From Entophlyctis helioformis (taxonomy: Eukaryota; Chytridiomycota; Chytridiomycetes; Chytridiales; Chytriomycetaceae), in NCBI GenBank assembly GCA_025526915.1, contig JAHLKH010000033.1:62001-126000 (forward strand): 64,000 bases of DNA, in the 5' to 3' direction. Each line of letters opens with the position of its first letter. Position 1 is the first letter of the stretch. Both the position numbers and the translations under genes were made by a program. Positions 55,579 to 64,000 of the stretch are shown piece by piece. Under the pieces are notes generated by a model. That model worked only from the letters and a program-made list of their open reading frames with translations, was not told the origin of the DNA and did not search any database.

Positions 55579-56684
55579 TTACTCGTCAATGGTCACGGTC
55601 TGGAGACCCTTGAAGTCGGTGGTGTCGACAACGGTGACGTATGTGTACATCTTCTCCTTGGCATCCTCAGCGTCGTTACGCTTGCGGGTGACGCGGACAC
55701 GGATGCGGTGGGGGACGGCCTTGACACCGCGCTTCCAGAGGTACTGGTTGAGGGAAGGGTCGATGCGGACATCGGTGGTCTTCATGGCCTTGGAGGCGAA
55801 GTCACGGATGATCTTGACAGCCTTGGGGGCTCTCTTCTTGAAGGTGCTGTTGGCCGATAATCCGTCCCGCCACATCCATCACCAGCAGCAGCATCGTCGT
55901 TGTCGACGCCGTCCACCACACAACAGTGCACAAGCACACACACGCACACGGCGATCAGAGTGCGTTGCCATGTCCGCATTTGCAGTTTGCCAAGGCCGTC
56001 GATGGTCCGGATACATGTCCGTTATGCAAGGCAATCGTCAGTCCAGCGTCCAAGCCCGTCCACAGCAAGACGACGGCAGACATCCAGCGCAACGTACGTG
56101 TTGTACACACGCTTGTGGAGGTGGATGGTGTACTCTCTGGTGATAGCCTATGGGTTCAAAGAAGCACCAGTGTTAGCACTGCTGGTCCATCATGGCGGCA
56201 AAGCGACAATGGCTGCTGGCGCTGATGGACGGGGGCGAGTTGATGCGGCTGGCAGTGGGTAACATGCTGCTGGTGCTGCTGCTGCTGCTATTGGCGGAGA
56301 GTTGATGAGCGGCTGATGGTGTTGATGCTGGAGGTGCGTAAGAGTCGGGCAGCACGGCATGCCGCCAGTGGCGACTTGGACTTGCACCATGCCGCTCGGC
56401 TCGACTTTGCTCGGCTCGACTCTGCTGACTTGGTTGCTGTTGGACTGAATCGACAGGCGAGCTGATGCATCACATCCATCCCATCCCATCCCATCCCATC
56501 GGCAGCCGCTGTTGGTGGGGGTGGTCGTCGCCGTCGGTGCAGCCTCCTCGCATGCCTGTCTCCTGTTCATCCATCCATCCATCCGTCCATCCGTGCGCCT
56601 GTCCGTCTGCAGAGGCCGCCAGCAGCCAGCAGCACACGGCGTCCGACGTACCGTGAGGGGCTTCGCGGACTTCTCGTTGGCCAT
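55579..56684 (-). CDS. RPL31: Large-subunit ribosomal protein eL31
   Basis: Cytosolic 60S ribosomal protein near the exit tunnel. Three exons in transcript order: 56684-56652, 56147-56098 and 55846-55579, in phase, about 116 residues. Seen: MANEKSAKPLT, then TREYTIHLHKRVYNTTFKKR, APKAVKIIRDFASKAM, TTDVRIDPSLNQYLWKRGVK, VPHRIRVRVTRKRND and the end FKGLQTVTIDE. Very short first and second exons followed by a long one is common in fungal ribosomal protein genes. Intron 1 is about 500 bp, large for this window. A GTCACGTGAC palindrome lies about 100 bp upstream of the ATG. P2 is transcribed divergently 812 bp away. Confidence 0.93.
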
Positions 56685-57496
56685 TTCGATTTGTGCGTGG
56701 AGTGTGCCGTCAACACCGAAATCGGCCCAAAATTCACAAGTCCCCCGCCCGTGCCACGAGCAAGTCCAAACGTGCGCATGGTCACGTGACGCACTTTCAC
56801 TTTCTGCGGGCGGGCAGCGACTTGTTGATTTTGGGCCGGTGATCCCTGTTTCACTTCACACTCGTGAAATCACATCCGGTGCGTTTCTCGTTGCCTCGTC
56901 GTCCTGGCTCGGCACGCGCACCGGCAGACTTGGACTTGGAGATGCGGTCTTGTGGATGCATCCCATCCCATCCCATCCCATCCCGCCCCGTCCGCATCCC
57001 GTCGTCGTCGAGGCCTGCAGCACGCCATCCGTCGTATCCAGTTCGCCGCATCCCGTCCTGCCATCCATCCTCTGGTCTGCGCTGCTCCTGTCGACCACCC
57101 GCCGCCAGCCGTCGGAATCAGTCTTGGCAGCAGCAGCAGCAGCAGCAACCGATTCTGGACTTGGCTGGCAGCTGTCGAGCCGTGTGGGTTGAACAGCAGC
57201 AGCAACAGCTGGCCTCCCTCTCAACAGCAACACCGGCTACCGCAGCTGCCGCATGCTTCCGACGGCTGCCGGCACAGCGACTCTCGACACGGGCTGCAGG
57301 ACCGACAGTGGAGCAGAACCAGGAGCGATGGTGCAGCACGGGATGGGGCGATGCGGAGACGCGGCTGCTGCGATGGTCCAAGTCCTCCGATGCGCTGCTG
57401 CTGCTGCTGCTGCAAACACTTGCCCGGATCCGCTTGCTGCTCAAAACACTGACATTGCATCTTGCCTCGCATTCACTCCGCCGCCCCACAGACAAC
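56685..57496. promoter_or_regulatory. Divergent eL31/P2 promoter region with a GTCACGTGAC palindrome
   Basis: 812 bp between two ribosomal protein genes. At 56781-56790 a perfect 10-bp palindrome GTCACGTGAC contains the CACGTG E-box, the site class bound by Cbf1-type bHLH factors that control ribosomal protein genes in several fungi. Elsewhere catccc repeats (56958-56982) and a CAG run near 57125-57150. Apparent ORFs here are low-complexity. Confidence 0.5.
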
Positions 57497-57955
57497 ATGA
57501 AGGTTCTTGCCGCCTACCTCCTCGCCAGCCTCGCTGAGTCGGGTGCTCCCGACGCTGCCAAGATCTCGGCCATCCTCTCGTCTGTCGGCATTGAGGCCGA
57601 GGACGCCAGAATCGAGACTCTCATCTCTGAGCTCGAGGGCAAGGACCTCGCTGCCGTACGTGCATCCGCATTTGCGCGCTCGCAGGAGCTCGGCTGCACC
57701 GCCCAGTCTTGTCACTGACACGCCACGATTGCTTTCTTGTCGATTCTTTTACCGTGCATCTGCTTCGTATAGGTCATTGCTGAGGGCACCACCAAGCTCG
57801 GCTCCATGCCCGCTGGTGGCGCTGCCTCGTCTGGCGCTGCCCCCGCTGCCGCCGCCGGTGCCCCCGCTGCCGCTGCTGCTTCCAAGAAGGAGGAGAAGAA
57901 GGAGGAGCCCAAGGAGGAGTCTGACGACGACATGGGCTTCGGTCTCTTCGACTAA
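57497..57955 (+). CDS. RPP2: 60S acidic ribosomal stalk protein P2
   Basis: Stalk protein that recruits translational GTPases. Two exons, 57497-57655 and 57773-57955, 113 residues. The N-terminal dimerisation domain is [20 protein letters not shown], then [20 protein letters not shown] and [17 protein letters not shown]. An Ala/Gly-rich hinge and the Lys/Glu stretch lead to the universal tail [19 protein letters not shown] and the P2-type helix 1 distinguish it from P1. Confidence 0.95.
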
Positions 57956-58436
57956 AGGCTCTGACTGCTTCTGTATGCAATACACCCCGCTCTTTCTATG
58001 ACTGCCGTTTACCGTTCGCTCTGATCATCTTGCCTTGGTTGTCCTGCGCAGATGCACCTGCTGCGCTCTTGTACGCCCGGATAAATTTCCTGTCTGCAGA
58101 TCACTTGCATTCGGGACCAGACACCTGGCAAAAGCAATATCCTCTTGGATTGGGCATTGGATACACCCGCCAGGACTCGATCCTGGCGCATGGCAGCTCG
58201 ACCACTTGATGGTCTTGTTGCCAGGTGCGTCCAGTGCCGACACTCGCTCATCAATGAAATCGCTTTCGTCCAGCACATTATTTGTAATATCGGGCCAGAA
58301 ATCCTCACAAGCAGTCGAATGAAAATGCTTCATTGATGTTCCGTGTCGTTCCCACATTATGTTCACCAGCACCACCCGCACCACCGTCCACAACCGCCGT
58401 CCACAACCGCCGTCCACAACCGCCAAGGAGAGGCCA
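57956..58436. other. Convergent intergenic region
   Basis: Between the P2 stop and the PAM18 stop. Contains a small tandem array of caaccgccgtcca (58379-58425). A minus-strand ORF here is discussed among the rejected items. Confidence 0.5.
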
Positions 58437-58763
58437 TCATCTGCCCTTCTCCAGCAGCTCCTTGGCCTCGTTAATCTTGGACGCAAGCAACGGCGAGCCG
58501 CCCCGATCGGGATGGTTGAGCAGCATGATGTTTCTGTGCGCCGCCTTGAGCTTGTCCTTTGACACCGACTCGGTCACGCCGAGAATGAGGGCGGCCTCAC
58601 GGCGAGACATGGTGGGCTCGAAGCCGCCGCGGAGGAAGGCTTTGCCGCCTGGACCGTGGAGCGACGGTCCGCCGACCGATGTCGCCTTGAATGCGCGGAT
58701 GGCTGCCCTGCCAGCGATAGCTGCTGCGGCGATGCCTGCACCCACAAGGATTGCCGTGGCCAT
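58437..58763 (-). CDS. PAM18: PAM18/TIM14, J-protein of the mitochondrial import motor
   Basis: Inner-membrane J-protein that stimulates mtHsp70 in the TIM23 import motor. Single exon, 108 residues. An N-terminal membrane span ILVGAGIAAAAIAGRAAIRA is followed by GGKAFLRGGFEPTMSRREAA, LILGVTESVSKDKLKAAHRN, and IMLLNHPDRGGSPLLASKIN with the HPD tripeptide, ending AKELLEKGR. Length and order match animal DNAJC19-type proteins, without the longer N-terminus of yeast Pam18. Confidence 0.93.
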   Translation of the reverse strand: MATAILVGAGIAAAAIAGRAAIRAFKATSVGGPSLHGPGGKAFLRGGFEPTMSRREAALILGVTESVSKDKLKAAHRNIMLLNHPDRGGSPLLASKINEAKELLEKGR

Positions 58764-58802
58764 TGTTGTTGTTTCTGAGGGGAGGATGCGACGAAAAATC
58801 GT

Positions 58803-61223
58803 TCATGTCAATGTAGTGCTGGTGCTGGTGCTGGTGCTGGCCAGCTGGAGCCGGTGCAGGCGGGAGACGGCAGCCAGGATCTGATCGCACATGAAGAGAT
58901 GGCCCGACGGCTGCGTGCACGGGCCGGCAGACTGCGGTGCCGCGTAGAGCGCCGCCGGGGCGAACAGGTACCGCAGCTCTTCGCCATAGAGCGAATCGAC
59001 CGTCTGCTGCAGCCTTCGTGTGCCGCACAGATCGACCAGGTAGGTGAGGACGAGGCATGCCTTGTACGTGCCTGCGATCGTGGAGGGCGGGATGCGAGAC
59101 GGGCGAGTGGTCCAGAATCCTTTCGACGTGCGAACCGCGGGCGGTCGGTGCGGGCCAGCCGACACGCAGCTGTGGCGATGCGCGAGTTTGGGCGATGTAG
59201 CGAGGACCTGTGCCAGCCGCGACGGGTGGATGTGCCGTGTGTACTCGACACGGCCATACGCCTCGCAGAAGCGGATGAGAACCGAGACGCTGGTCGCCAT
59301 GACGCCGTCGAGGTTGGTTGTGTTGTGGTAGTGCACCAGCAGGTCGTCGAGTGTCTGTCGCGAGTCGCGGTGTGCAAGCCCAAACTGGATCAAATGGTGC
59401 AGCAGTGTGATGCCGCGTGTGTGCAGCCGGCCCAGCTGGCGCTCGACGTCTGCGTTGGTTGTTCTGGCGGGCAGGCTGCCGACGGCAGTTGCTGGTGTCG
59501 CGAGTGTCTCTGCCAATGGCCACGATTCCAGACTTGTTCGCACGGGATCCAGCGTCAAGCTTGTCGCTGCCATGACAACCGCCACGAGATCCTCAAATGT
59601 GTACGGGCTGTCGCACCGACGTTAGTCGATTGACTGCAGCCACCACAGCTACTGCATCAACGGCTGCAGCTGTCGCACACCTCTTGGCATCAAGGAGACA
59701 CGATCGTTCTTGCACAGTCTCTGAATCTGCCAGCATGACACTCAGCACATGCAAGCACCGCTCAACGCACCTTGTCGAGCGCAGTATGTCAGTGCGTCCA
59801 TCTCTGCATCGATCCTTGCAGCACGCATGCAACTCACACAAGGCTCGAGTAGCAGATGCGTGCCGGGACGGCAGGAACGCCGGTCGGCGCCAATCGGACA
59901 ACCAGCGGCTCCTTGAACACATCGCGTGCAGCCCACGGCACCTGCTTGACAAGCGCCAGCTTTGCTTTAATGCGATCCTCGAGCGACGGCGAAGCAACAG
60001 CATACGGATCGTCTCCATCAGGAAACAGCCGTCTGCCTTTCCCATGGTGCGTCACATGCGGCGGCGTTGTCTGTGGCTCAGCGGGCAGCATGCGGCGGTG
60101 TTGGCTGATGAACCGCAACACATGGCTGCTCATGAGAGTGTCCACGTCGTCCAGGATCCTCTCATACAGTCCGGATTTCTGCTCTCTCGCTCATGTCAGT
60201 CGAGCCCACATTCTCAACACGGCCAATGCGGACGTGCCACTCACCCAGAACGATTGCTTGGACGACCGGCTGGCTTTGGCCATGCGGCTCAGATCGACAA
60301 GCATGCCGCCCACATCTGCCAGATGGCTTTCAAGATCGCCGTATGACTTGAGTGCGCTGCAGCGTGGCATGGCCACAATGTCCCGTATCAGGTCTTCAGT
60401 GTCAACCGAGTCGCGCGGATCTGACGTCAACTTGATGCCCAGCACATGTCTCTGCGCACGGGCATGGACAGCCGTTCAGCAGCAGTCGTCGCATATGCTG
60501 GTTTGAGCCATTCCCGCTTACAAGATTGGCGTCGACGACGGCTCGCTGCAACAGCCGAGGCAGCTGCCATGTGCGGCGTCCAGTTCTGATCTCGATGCGC
60601 TCGACGGACGGCTCCTTTGTCTTGGACTCGACAAGAAACTCTATAGTCAAATGCGGCAAGCCCTGTGACACATTGTCAGGCGAGTCTGTTGGCCGAACCC
60701 TCGCCAATACAAGCAGACACCCTCTTACGCCAAAGAACAGCGCCTCGTGCCGCCGCGATGTCTGTTTTGCTCGCGCGTGTCAGCAGTGATATGGCGCGTG
60801 GCAGTGCGTGCCGTTATGGCACTGATACAACATGGTTTTCTTACACGCCGCATGCCGCGAATCTGGAGCAGTGGCACTGCATGTACAACAGTCTTGCCGC
60901 CTGGAGCAGTGACAAGCAGCGCATCTTCAGACACGCAGACGAGCCGCATGTCCTCTGCACTCGATAGCGGGTCAGTGCGATCGCATGCGATGCCGACACG
61001 AGATGCACTCACCAAGAAGCGCATCAAGCAGCGGAATGCCGCACTCGCCGACATACAGAATGGCGTCGTCTGTGCTGCCGAGCAGGTCTGCAGTCGATGG
61101 CGATGGCGATGGCGATTGCGCGGCGTGGCTGTCCAGCTGAGCCTTCCGCAGAGTCTTGCGCAGGTGCGGCAGGATCTGCGTCTCTGCGTGGGCTCTGTCC
61201 AGCCTGGCTCCCTCAACGATCAT
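58803..61223 (-). CDS. Uncharacterised multi-exon protein
   Basis: Not recognised. ATG 61223 (MIVEGARLDRAHAETQILPH) follows a possible 5' exon in the ADK divergent gap; the true start is uncertain. Successive minus-strand exons, all joined by consensus splice signals, read: DDAILYVGECGIPLLDALL; EDMRLVCVSEDALLVTAPGG then VVHAVPLLQIRGMRR (a beta-rich, possibly PH/PTB-like block); LPHLTIEFLVESKTKEPSVE; IKLTSDPRDSVDTEDLIRDI with SYGDLESHLADVGGMLVDLS; SLEDRIKAKLALVKQVPWAA; and a final helical exon with RQLGRLHTRGITLLHHLIQF and TYKACLVLTYLVDLCGTRRL. The end is a Ser/Thr repeat (STSTSTTLT). No catalytic motif, membrane span or signal peptide stands out. Dense splicing and non-repetitive sequence support a real gene. 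Confidence 0.6.
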
Positions 61224-61412
61224 CGGCGAGTGTGTTTGAAACGCCAACAAATCTCTGTGCTTTCCGCAACACACAAAAATGTAAGAGGGATGCGGCCGCT
61301 CGTCACTCACCGCCAAAGCCGATGCTTGCTGCTGTGTTCAACTGGCGGTTACTGACTCGCTGGCCTTGGCTACTGCTGCTACTGTTGCTACTGCTGCTGC
61401 TACTACTACAGA

Positions 61413-62701
61413 ATGGCACCCGCTACCAACGAGTTTATCCTGCTCGGCATCGAGAACCCGCTGCTCGACATTTCCGCCGTCGTCACCGAGGACATTCTTG
61501 CCAAGTACGGTGTCAAGGCCAACGACGCCATCCTCGCCGAGGAGAAGCACAAGCCCATCTACGAGGAGCTCGTGCGCGACTTCAAGGTGCAGTACATTGC
61601 CGGCGGCGCTGCCCAGAACGCTCTCCGTGGCGCCCAGTGGCTCCTGCCGCCGCGCTCGACCGTCTACTTTGGCGCTGTCGGCAAGGACAAGGAGGCCGAG
61701 ATTCTCGCCGAGGTCGCCGGCCGCGACGGCCTCCGCACCGAGTACCAGGTCGTGCCCGAGCTGCCCACCGGCAAGTGCGCCGTGCTCATCACCGGCACGC
61801 ACCGTGCCCTCGTCACCGACCTGCTCGCTGCCAACGCCTACAAGCCCGACCACCTCGAGCGTCCCGAGATCTGGGCGCTCGTCGAGCAGGCCCGCTTCTA
61901 CTACGTCGGCGGCTACTTCCTGACCGTCTCGCCGCCCGCTGCCAACAAGATCGCCCGCCACGCCGCTGCCACCAACAAGGTCTTTACCCTCAACATCTCG
62001 GCTCCCTTTATTGCCCAGTTCTTCACTGAGCCTCTCAAGGAGCTCCTCCAGTACGCCGACGTTGTTTTCGGTACGTCGGCCTGTTCATGCTGGCTGTTTT
62101 GTGTCGCTGGCTGTGCGCAATGCCGTGCATGCATGCATGCATGCATGCATTCGTGCATTCGTGCATGCATGCCACCACCGCTGCCTCCACCACCTTGTGC
62201 ACCGGCAGCCAGCGCCGCCATCAACCGACTTGGGCCGGACAGCCACGCCGGCCTGCGTTGATTTGTCAGCATTACTAACCAGCCATCGCGTCGCGGAAAC
62301 GCGCGATTTGTGTGCTTGCAGGTAACGAGGCCGAGGCCGAGGCTCTCTCCACCGCCCTCAACTTTGGCACCACCGACCTCAAGGAGATTGCCCTCAAGAC
62401 CGCTGCTCTCCCCAAGGCCAACGGCGCCCGTGCCCGTCTGGTCGTCTACACCCACGGTGCCGAGGACACCGTCGTCGCCTTCAACGGCGTTGCCACGGTC
62501 TTCCCCATCATCGCCATCAAGCGCGAGCAGATTGTCGACACCAACGGTGCCGGTGATGCGTTTGTCGGCGGCTTCCTTTCCCAGTTTGTCCAGGGCCACT
62601 CGGTCGAGCGCTCTGTCGCTGCTGGCCACTACGTCGCCAACGTTGTCATCCAGCGCTCTGGCCCGTCGTACCCCGCCGAGCCCCACACCTTCACTTTCTA
62701 G
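61413..62701 (+). CDS. ADO1: Adenosine kinase
   Basis: Phosphorylates adenosine to AMP; with S-adenosylmethionine synthetase (also in this window) it belongs to the methyl cycle, clearing adenosine from S-adenosylhomocysteine hydrolysis. Exons 61413-62070 and 62322-62701, 345 residues, the normal size. Seen: FILLGIENPLLDISAVVTED, QYIAGGAAQNALRGAQWLLP, VYFGAVGKDKEAEILAEVAG, GTHRALVTDLLAANAY, RFYYVGGYFLTVSP and the PfkB signature with catalytic Asp, VDTNGAGDAFVGGFLSQF, ending YPAEPHTFTF. The intron contains gcatgc and gcattcgt repeats. Confidence 0.96.
62128..62170. repeat. (GCAT)n / gcattcgt repeat in the ADK intron
   Basis: Tetranucleotide gcat array merging into two gcattcgt units and back, within the single intron of the adenosine kinase gene. 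Confidence 0.85.
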
Positions 62702-62781
62702 AAGCTGTTTCTTATCTTGGTTATTGAATTCCCTCCCTTCACACACGCACCTTTGCCACTTTTACATTCCTGTGCATCGTG

Positions 62782-63314
62782 ATGGCCAAGGTCGTTGAAG
62801 AGATCGACCGCGTGTACGCCGACCTCGACGGCAACCTCACGGTCGAGAATCTCTTCCAGTTCAGGCGAGTCTGACACTGTTACCACTCGCTTGCCCGCAC
62901 TTGGAGACTAACGCACCGCACCGCACCACACCACACCGCACCGCGCCACAGCTATTTGGACTGGGTCATCAAGGAAGTCATGCGCATCAACCCAGTGTTC
63001 CGGGTGCTGGGCCGCGAGTCGATCAAGCCCGTGACCGTCCTTGACCGGGCGTTTCCACCCAAGACGTTCTTCAACCTGTCCGTGATCGCGATCCACCGCG
63101 ACCCGCACTACTGGCCCAACCCCATGCCGTTTGGCAACGGGTCCATGGTGTGCATTGGCCAGAAGATGGCCAACATCGAGAGAGGCGCATCATGATTATC
63201 GAGCTGCTGCGTCGCTTCTCGTTTGAGCTGGTGGCCGACCAGGAGATTGAGTATGTCATGACCGTCTCGTTTGGCCTCAAGCACGGGTTCAAGGTCAAGG
63301 TGTCTGAACACTAG
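62782..63314 (+). pseudogene. Cytochrome P450 C-terminal relic
   Basis: Only the last third of a P450 is present. ATG 62782 opens into MAKVVEEIDRVYADLDGNLT (helix J region), an intron near 62866-62951, then SYLDWVIKEVMRINPVFRVL with the K-helix ExxR (EVMR), PPKTFFNLSVIAIHRDPHYW, and directly PNPMPFGNGSMVCIGQKMAN, the heme-binding loop with its Cys. The segment between PNP and the heme loop is too short: the PERF/meander region is deleted. One further frame change sits near 63178-63186, after which ELLRRFSFELVADQEIEYVM continues to the stop at 63312-63314. The N-terminal membrane anchor and helices A-I are absent; the stretch upstream is the adenosine kinase gene. A dead duplicate fragment. 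Confidence 0.8.
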
Positions 63315-63478
63315 TGACTGCAGCTCACTCTTTCTCTGTTCTGTTCTGTTCTGTTCTGTTCTCCTCTTTACCAAACTGGTATATATGCGATACACAACTT
63401 GATGTTCATTGGAGGACGGCACTTGTACACGGTGGTGGGAGGCGGGAGAGAGAGCGAGACGGCAAACGAGCAAGAGGG

Positions 63479-63787
63479 TCAGATGCGATGGTCGTCCGAA
63501 AAGGGATCAAACTCGGCGAGCACCTTTTTCTGGCCAGCCGAGTACCGCGTCGAGCTGGCCGTGGAAGTCGCGTACTCTGGCCGTTTGGGCAGCTGCGGCG
63601 ACGTGCTCAAGGTCGATCGTGCAGGCACACCGAGGCCGCCATAGCCGGATGCACCGGTAGGCGCAGGGACAGGGGCACTACCTGCTGCGGCAGCAAACGG
63701 GTTGTGTGCACTGTTCCACGACGATGCGTTGGACGGCGACACGGCCCGCAGAGCCGCATACGGGTCGCTGCTTGTGCTGTTCCTGCC

Positions 63788-63825
<38 letters not shown>

Positions 63826-64000
63826 GCAGTGACGACGCCGAGGGGATAGGCTGGGACACAGCGCTTCGGCCGCTGCCGTACATGGGCGGAAGCAGGCCCG
63901 CCTCGGCCGAGCCCATCCCAACAAACGCAGCCGAGGCCGTCGTCCCGCGGAACGGCAATGCCGGCGACGATGCTGACGGCGATGCAGACGACGACGACGA
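63479..64000 (-). CDS. C-terminal part of a probable endocytic adaptor (NPF/DPF motifs), 5' partial
   Basis: The reading frame is open to the window edge; the 3' end is at 63479. The visible ~174 residues are disordered, Ser/Ala/Gly/Asn-rich, with a (Gly-Asn) run from a ccgttg hexamer array, an NPF tripeptide (NSAHNPFAAA, EH-domain ligand), DPY and a terminal EFDPFSDDHRI containing DPF (AP-2 appendage ligand). Such tails occur on ENTH/ANTH, ArfGAP and related adaptors; the defining domain is beyond the window. Confidence 0.5.
63786..63823. repeat. (CCGTTG)n hexamer array in coding sequence
   Basis: About six hexamers encoding alternating Asn-Gly on the minus strand within the endocytic-adaptor tail; length-variable tracts of this kind change protein length without a frameshift. 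Confidence 0.8.

Noticed and set aside
55926..56225. Plus-strand ORF with CPHLQFAKAVDGPDTCPLCK, like half a zinc ribbon, over eL31 introns
   Set aside because: It overlaps eL31 introns and exon 2 on the other strand, has no supporting second half or splice partners, and begins in repetitive CACA sequence. Probably chance.
58025..58486. Minus-strand ORF with MWERHGTSMKHFHSTAC and several Cys
   Set aside because: No family recognised, no intron signals, overlaps the 3' end of PAM18 and a tandem repeat. It could be a small real gene, but evidence is insufficient.
1..64000. tRNA, rRNA, CRISPR array or bacterial-type operon features
   Set aside because: Nothing with a cloverleaf, rRNA or spaced direct-repeat pattern was seen, and the window is clearly eukaryotic with spliced genes.

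Overview
The window is nuclear DNA of a GC-rich, intron-dense eukaryote, best explained as a flagellated (zoosporic, chytrid-like) fungus. Fungal hallmarks are a fungal-type BZZ1 (F-BAR, C1, two SH3), SOF1, NOC2, ERG1, KCS1 and Copia-type retroelements. Flagellum or centriole genes (a CEP44 homologue and two relatives of axonemal microtubule stabilisers) plus an R7-type RGS protein argue against Dikarya. The genus cannot be fixed from sequence alone. Most introns are 50-150 bp with GTGAGT/GTGCGT/GTATGT donors and a CTGAC-like branch site; no tRNA, rRNA or CRISPR array was recognised.

Region 1-30 kb is dense housekeeping sequence: a SWI/SNF subunit (5' cut by the window edge), ARPC1, S-adenosylmethionine synthetase, a U1A/U2B''-type RRM protein, an R7-like RGS regulator, a ZSWIM2-like E3 ligase head-to-head with CHK1, BZZ1, NADP-isocitrate dehydrogenase, PEX14, then SOF1 and NOC2 sharing a short divergent promoter. 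Both of the last two make ribosomes, and a PAC-like element lies between them. Region 30-35 kb holds an inositol-hexakisphosphate kinase (KCS1) with a very long low-complexity N-terminus.

Region 35-42.6 kb is the accessory part: a broken Copia element whose gag/protease part is present as an inverted duplication, a degenerate RT remnant, a possible non-LTR RT fragment, about 2.3 kb of gene-poor repeat-rich DNA, a divergent cyclin, and a second Copia scrap. Region 42.6-50.7 kb is a same-strand run of three flagellum/centriole genes. Region 50.7-64 kb has squalene epoxidase, a tandemly duplicated gene for an apolipoprotein-L-like membrane-hairpin protein (second copy frameshifted), ribosomal proteins eL31 and P2, PAM18, an unrecognised multi-exon gene, adenosine kinase, a decayed cytochrome P450 tail, and the C-terminal end of a probable endocytic adaptor.

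Four conserved reading frames (S-adenosylmethionine synthetase, twice in the cyclin, CEP44) are each interrupted by what looks like one missing base in a C/G run, suggesting consensus errors rather than pseudogenes. Exon boundaries were inferred by eye from splice signals and remembered family conservation; no alignment was run.
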